Below are positions 7,246 through 9,986 of a stretch of 9,986 nt of DNA, piece by piece. Both the position numbers and the translations under genes were made by a program. Source of the stretch: Firmicutes bacterium UBA2595 (GTDB taxonomy: Bacteria; Bacillota; Thermincolia; Thermincolales; UBA2595); the NCBI GenBank assembly GCA_002339745.1, contig DDKP01000063.1, positions 1 to 9,986 on the forward strand. Direction: 5' to 3'. The stretch's first letter is position 1. Each line of letters begins with the position of its first letter. The notes beneath the pieces were generated by a model, which was not told the DNA's origin, made no database searches, and saw nothing but the letters and a program-made list of their open reading frames with translations.

Positions 7246-8076
7246 TTATTTTAAGCACCTCAAGATAGCCTCCGCTATCTGGCTCTCGTTCTCCACAAAG
7301 GAGAATTCACCCTTTCCTTTCATGGCCAATTGGCGCACTTTTTCCACTTTGGCCGGCGGAAAGCCTATAACGCTCAACTTATCATACCGTGCCGCCACCT
7401 CCAGGGGGTCACCCCCCTGGTTCCAGGCGCCGTCGGTCAGGATTAAGCCAAACTTCCGTTCGAACTTACCTACCTCCCTTAACCCGGCTTCCAAAACCAG
7501 GCGGATATCAGTGTCCCCCTGCAGTTCCAGGGCAAACAATCTCTCCAGGACTCTTTCCGGTCCGGTCTTATCATCTACCCCCTTTAGTACCGAAACTTTA
7601 TTGCTGAAAGCCAGGGTAGCATAGTCCCTCTTGAAATGATGCGCTATGGATGCCGCGGTTATAGCAGCCAGAATCACCTTCAGCCCTTTCATCGAATAAC
7701 TGTGATCCAGCATTATGACAAAAGCCTTTCTCTCTTTTTGCCTGGTATAAGAGACAATGTTTTCCAGGATGCCTCGTTCGGGAGCTTCCGTGTAGTTCTC
7801 CAGACTACGGTCAAGTTCAATTTCTGCGCCGTCGTTAAACCCCCGAACAAGTTTCAGCTGCCCGGACCGGTATCCGGTATCCGCAATCTGCCTGGCAATT
7901 TTAATAATCAGACGGCTGGCGATCTTTACTGCCTTAGCCCGTACATCTGACTTCAGCATGCCAAAGATGTTAGCAAACACTTCCAGCGAATCAGCCTTCT
8001 CAAAAAAGAGTGGAAGTTCCTCGGGATGGGCGTTCAGGTAAGAAGCCACCCGGAAATAGAAGGATGCATTGATCAA
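7246..8076 (-). CDS. VWA-domain protein with intact MIDAS, partner of MoxR ATPase
   Basis: The C-terminal 160 residues form a von Willebrand factor A domain with a complete metal-binding MIDAS: D124-H-S126-Y-S128, T189 in GDTD and D215 in LTDGAW. The N-terminal 115 residues are helical and resemble the leading region of CoxE-type VWA proteins. Such proteins bind Mg2+ and act with a MoxR ATPase on a target protein or metalloenzyme. The start is uncertain: TTG at 8076 has no ribosome binding site, and there is no ATG or GTG upstream in frame. The same frame stays open upstream into the end of moxR (reading KKKDDRFVGNRFVDELL) as far as a TAA, passing an A10 run. The natural product may therefore be made by coupling or by a frameshifted fusion. 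Ends in TAA. Confidence 0.88.
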   Translation of the reverse strand: MINASFYFRVASYLNAHPEELPLFFEKADSLEVFANIFGMLKSDVRAKAVKIASRLIIKIARQIADTGYRSGQLKLVRGFNDGAEIELDRSLENYTEAPERGILENIVSYTRQKERKAFVIMLDHSYSMKGLKVILAAITAASIAHHFKRDYATLAFSNKVSVLKGVDDKTGPERVLERLFALELQGDTDIRLVLEAGLREVGKFERKFGLILTDGAWNQGGDPLEVAARYDKLSVIGFPPAKVEKVRQLAMKGKGEFSFVENESQIAEAILRCLK

Positions 8077-8086
8077 CAGTTCATCG

Positions 8087-8125
8087 ACAAAACGGTTGCC
8101 TACAAAACGGTCATCTTTTTTTTTT
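8087..8125 (-). repeat. A10 slippery run and 15-nt-period direct repeat at moxR/VWA junction
   Basis: On the coding (minus) strand ten consecutive A lie at 8125-8116, near the moxR end, as CAA AAA AAA AAG in its frame. A shift of -1 here enters the VWA frame. Just after it ACCGTTTTGT occurs twice (8111-8102 and 8096-8087), 15 nt apart, which creates the RFVGNRFV repeat in the VWA frame; the first copy also contains the moxR TAG. Such runs can cause ribosomal or polymerase slippage, or sequencing errors. Confidence 0.6.
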
Positions 8126-9050
8126 GCAGGGCTTCCCGCTTATCGCTTTCCTCTTTGCCTTCGGCCGTCAGTCCCGGTGAGGAGGCTTTACCTTTAAGTC
8201 CTTTGGTCTCAACCCGCAGGCTGTCCCAGATGTCATCGATAATCTCCTCGGCATTCCGGGCGGTAACCTCGTTCAGCCATATTTTGTTGGTTAGGGCCAT
8301 GTGCGCTGCTGTCTGGAAATTATGGTCCGGCTGGTCGGCCAACTTTGTCAGGCTGGCAAAGATATCGACCAGGTCGATGGCCGCGCGGACCGAGGCCCCC
8401 AGTTTGATGTCCGGGTGTTCCCTGGTTTTGCGCACCAGTTTGACTGCGGCGTTAATTACCTGGGGATTCTCGTAACCCGTTCTCAACCTCACGATGTCGC
8501 GTTCTTCTTCTTCATCCTGGTATTCCATTTTAATCAGGCATATGCGGTCCATAAAAGCGCGGCTGACCCTGACAGTACCTACATCATCATACGGGTTTTG
8601 GGCGGCAATCACGGTAAAAGGGCGGACGGCCTTCACCAGCCCGTACCTGGGAATGGTCATTTCCCCTTCCTCCATGGGTGTTATCAGCACATTGGACACA
8701 TCGGCAGGCATCCTGTTAAATTCTTCGATGTATAGTATCCCGCCCTCTTCCATGGCCTTGGTAAGGGGTCCTTTTTCAAAATATTCGGGCTGGTAGTTGT
8801 CCGCCATAACCTTGGCCGGATTAAAATGCCCGACCAGCTTGGCGGGGGTCAGGTCAATATTGCCTTCCAATATATAAAAAGGAATTTTGGCCTTACGGGC
8901 AATTTTGCGCAATAGGGTTGACTTGGAGGTGCCAGGCGGGCCTTCCAGAAGGATATGCTTTCCGGCATCCATGGCGGCGAGTATAGATTTAATTTCTTGT
9001 TCTCTGCCAACTATGGCTTTTTTAACTTTGTTGTAAATATCCAGCATCAT
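8100..9050 (-). CDS. MoxR-family AAA+ ATPase
   Basis: Cytosolic AAA+ ATPase of the MoxR group, which remodels or helps assemble target complexes together with a VWA protein. Features in 316 residues: Walker A GPPGTSKS (37-44), Walker B ILYIEE (105-110), sensor 1 Asn in AAQNPYD (149-155), the arginine motif SRAFMDR (163-169) and a sensor-2 region GASVRA (218-223). The last 35 residues are a charged, low-complexity tail ending in QKKKMTVL, where the A10 run lies. Start ATG at 9050 (a second ATG follows at once) with GGGGAGAG upstream. It stops at TAG; the next in-frame stop is TGA after eight more codons, and that TGA overlaps the VWA TTG start as TTGA. It is a MoxR-VWA pair of the CoxD/CoxE style, but no dehydrogenase genes are nearby, so the target is unknown. 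Confidence 0.93.
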   Translation of the reverse strand: MMLDIYNKVKKAIVGREQEIKSILAAMDAGKHILLEGPPGTSKSTLLRKIARKAKIPFYILEGNIDLTPAKLVGHFNPAKVMADNYQPEYFEKGPLTKAMEEGGILYIEEFNRMPADVSNVLITPMEEGEMTIPRYGLVKAVRPFTVIAAQNPYDDVGTVRVSRAFMDRICLIKMEYQDEEEERDIVRLRTGYENPQVINAAVKLVRKTREHPDIKLGASVRAAIDLVDIFASLTKLADQPDHNFQTAAHMALTNKIWLNEVTARNAEEIIDDIWDSLRVETKGLKGKASSPGLTAEGKEESDKREALQKKKMTVL

Positions 9051-9080
9051 GTTTTCTCTCCCCAGTTTGGCATAATTACT

Positions 9081-9191
9081 TTAAATTTTTTTGACAAAAG
9101 TCCTTGCATGGTACAGAGCGAGCAGACTCAAAGCGGGCAACAGTATGATAGCCAAGATATGGGCGCCCTGATAACCCCAAAACTCAGACAT
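9081..9191 (-). CDS. Small single-helix membrane peptide, unknown function
   Basis: A 36-residue ORF with a very good ribosome binding site (AAGGAGG, 9 nt before ATG 9191). It starts MSEFWGYQGAH, continues with a hydrophobic helix rich in Leu, Ile and Ala with one Pro (about residues 12-27), and ends in a basic tail, HARTFVKKI. The layout predicts one membrane span with the charged C-terminus inside. It lies 30 nt before moxR and 27 nt after the winged-helix gene, on the same strand, so it belongs to the operon. I do not recognise a family. It could anchor or tune the MoxR/VWA machine at the membrane; that is a guess from position only. Confidence 0.75.
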   Translation of the reverse strand: MSEFWGYQGAHILAIILLPALSLLALYHARTFVKKI

Positions 9192-9218
9192 AAAACAGAC
9201 CTCCTTTCTACATCAGAT

Positions 9219-9503
9219 CTACATCAGACTGGTATCCCGCATTCTTGATTTACCGAAATCCGTAAGCCTGTAGCGGAAAAGAACCTTCTCACAACCAAAA
9301 TGAGCGCCGTCATCAATGCCTTCTTCAATGCTTTCAATAAGCCCGCAGGAAAACAAATCGGCAAGGGAAACGCGGATGGCGCCTTTCCAGTAATCACCCG
9401 ACAGTCCGTACTCTTTCATGATTAATTCGGAAATCTGGTAGTCCCATAACATGGGGGTTTCCGCGAGATGCTGCAGTATCCTGCCCTTGATATGTATAGC
9501 CAT
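9219..9503 (-). CDS. Small winged-helix-like protein, probable regulator
   Basis: A 94-residue protein with a pattern like a stand-alone winged helix: helix (KGRILQHLAET), helix (DYQISELIMKEYGL), a recognition-like helix (GAIRVSLADLFSCGLI) and a beta-wing ending RYRLTDFGKSRM, the last being typical of PadR- or MarR-like wings. One Cys in each of the middle and wing parts (FSCG and FGCE). It starts at ATG 9503, 2 nt after the stop of the permease gene, with GGAGGGGTG 7 nt upstream, so the two are translationally coupled. Its stop is TAG, backed by TGA one codon later. It may control its own operon; the family is not certain and an effector role is equally possible. Confidence 0.7.
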   Translation of the reverse strand: MAIHIKGRILQHLAETPMLWDYQISELIMKEYGLSGDYWKGAIRVSLADLFSCGLIESIEEGIDDGAHFGCEKVLFRYRLTDFGKSRMRDTSLM

Positions 9504-9505
9504 AA

Positions 9506-9986
9506 TTACACCCCTCCGTCCACATCACATCTAGCCGGTTCGGTTGACCGTGGTATCGCCCTGATTACCTCCAGGACTTCACTTTTTTCCGTGTACATTA
9601 CAAACCCGCCTATGATGGTAAGGATAGCTCCAATCACAAAATTCCATTTGGGAAGGTTCAGAGTAAACACAGCGGTAAAGATTATGGCAAAAATACCATA
9701 CAGGTCGCCAATAGCCTGACCTCGCCCCACCCCAATCAACGGGAAGGATTTGTACCAGGACACGTAACAGTAAGCAAAGGTAATCCCTGCCAGAGTAAGC
9801 CAAACCAGCGCCCACGGATTAAAGGTTTGGGCTACGATGGGAACCACTTTGACCGGAGACAAAAGCGCCGTTAAGGGCAGAATAATAACAATCCAGTAAA
9901 ATGTCTCCGCTCCAGAGCGAATGGTAATTCCCACGTCGGGGTCAGTTATATCCAGCGCACGGCCTGCTATGGCGCCTTCAACACCC
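9506..9986 (-). CDS. EamA/DMT-family permease, C-terminal part (cut by window edge)
   Basis: The frame is open to the right edge (9985), so the N-terminal half is missing; the GTG at 9934 is internal, since GAIAGRALDITDPDVG precedes it in frame. About five hydrophobic segments remain: near the WIVIILPLTALL stretch, ALVWLTLAGITFAYCYVSW, GDLYGIFAIIFTAVFTL and VIGAILTIIGGFVMY. The second-half repeat of drug/metabolite transporters has this helix pattern, with the usual Gly-rich last helix ending just before a polar cytosolic tail. The substrate cannot be told. It heads the coupled set with the winged-helix gene, 2 nt downstream, so the operon promoter lies outside the window. Confidence 0.82.
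   Translation of the reverse strand, partial: GVEGAIAGRALDITDPDVGITIRSGAETFYWIVIILPLTALLSPVKVVPIVAQTFNPWALVWLTLAGITFAYCYVSWYKSFPLIGVGRGQAIGDLYGIFAIIFTAVFTLNLPKWNFVIGAILTIIGGFVMYTEKSEVLEVIRAIPRSTEPARCDVDGGV

Noticed and set aside
8301..8735. Plus-strand frame of 144 codons inside moxR
   Set aside because: Antisense shadow of the intact AAA+ ATPase.
1..9986. CRISPR array, insertion sequence or rRNA
   Set aside because: No regularly spaced repeats, transposase motifs or rRNA-like stretches were seen on either strand.

Overview
The window looks like chromosomal DNA from an anaerobic, low-to-mid GC Gram-positive bacterium of the Clostridia, probably Peptococcaceae-like (Desulfotomaculum, Pelotomaculum or Desulfitobacterium type). 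The hints are strong GGAGG-type ribosome binding sites, frequent TTG starts, a clostridial-style sigma-54 activator with CBS and PAS domains, and above all a trimethylamine methyltransferase (mttB) gene interrupted by one in-frame amber codon at the pyrrolysine position. This assignment is inferred from gene style and not from any search.

Layout. Positions 1-261 hold no convincing gene and end in the likely cls promoter. Cardiolipin synthase (262-1740, +) converges on a divergent, non-housekeeping-looking cis-prenyltransferase (1766-2437, -). An AT-rich spacer with inverted repeats follows, then a small cytosolic BsuPI-like domain protein (2670-3071, -). A good rho-independent terminator (3148-3187) closes the next unit, which reads right to left. 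That unit has a promoter with near-consensus -35 and -10 boxes (6871-6899), then mttB with an internal UAG (5333-6796), then a sigma-54-dependent activator starting 2 nt after mttB (3243-5330). A 449-nt gap (6797-7245) carries the mttB promoter, several hairpins and no supported gene.

The right third is a second leftward operon entering from beyond the window edge: a partial EamA/DMT permease (9506-9986), a small winged-helix-like protein (9219-9503), an unlisted 36-residue one-helix membrane peptide (9081-9191), a MoxR-type AAA+ ATPase (8100-9050) and a VWA/MIDAS protein (7246-8076). Tight spacing and good ribosome binding sites support co-transcription. The MoxR/VWA junction is odd: the VWA ORF has no ribosome binding site, and an A10 run at the end of moxR would join the two frames by a -1 shift.

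How they work together. MttB would demethylate trimethylamine, or a related quaternary or tertiary amine, onto a corrinoid protein. No corrinoid protein, activase or pyl gene lies in the window, so these must be supplied elsewhere. The coupled activator probably senses a metabolic or nucleotide signal (CBS, PAS) and controls methylamine or one-carbon genes. The MoxR and VWA proteins are expected to act as a chaperone pair for assembling or activating a target complex that is not visible here.
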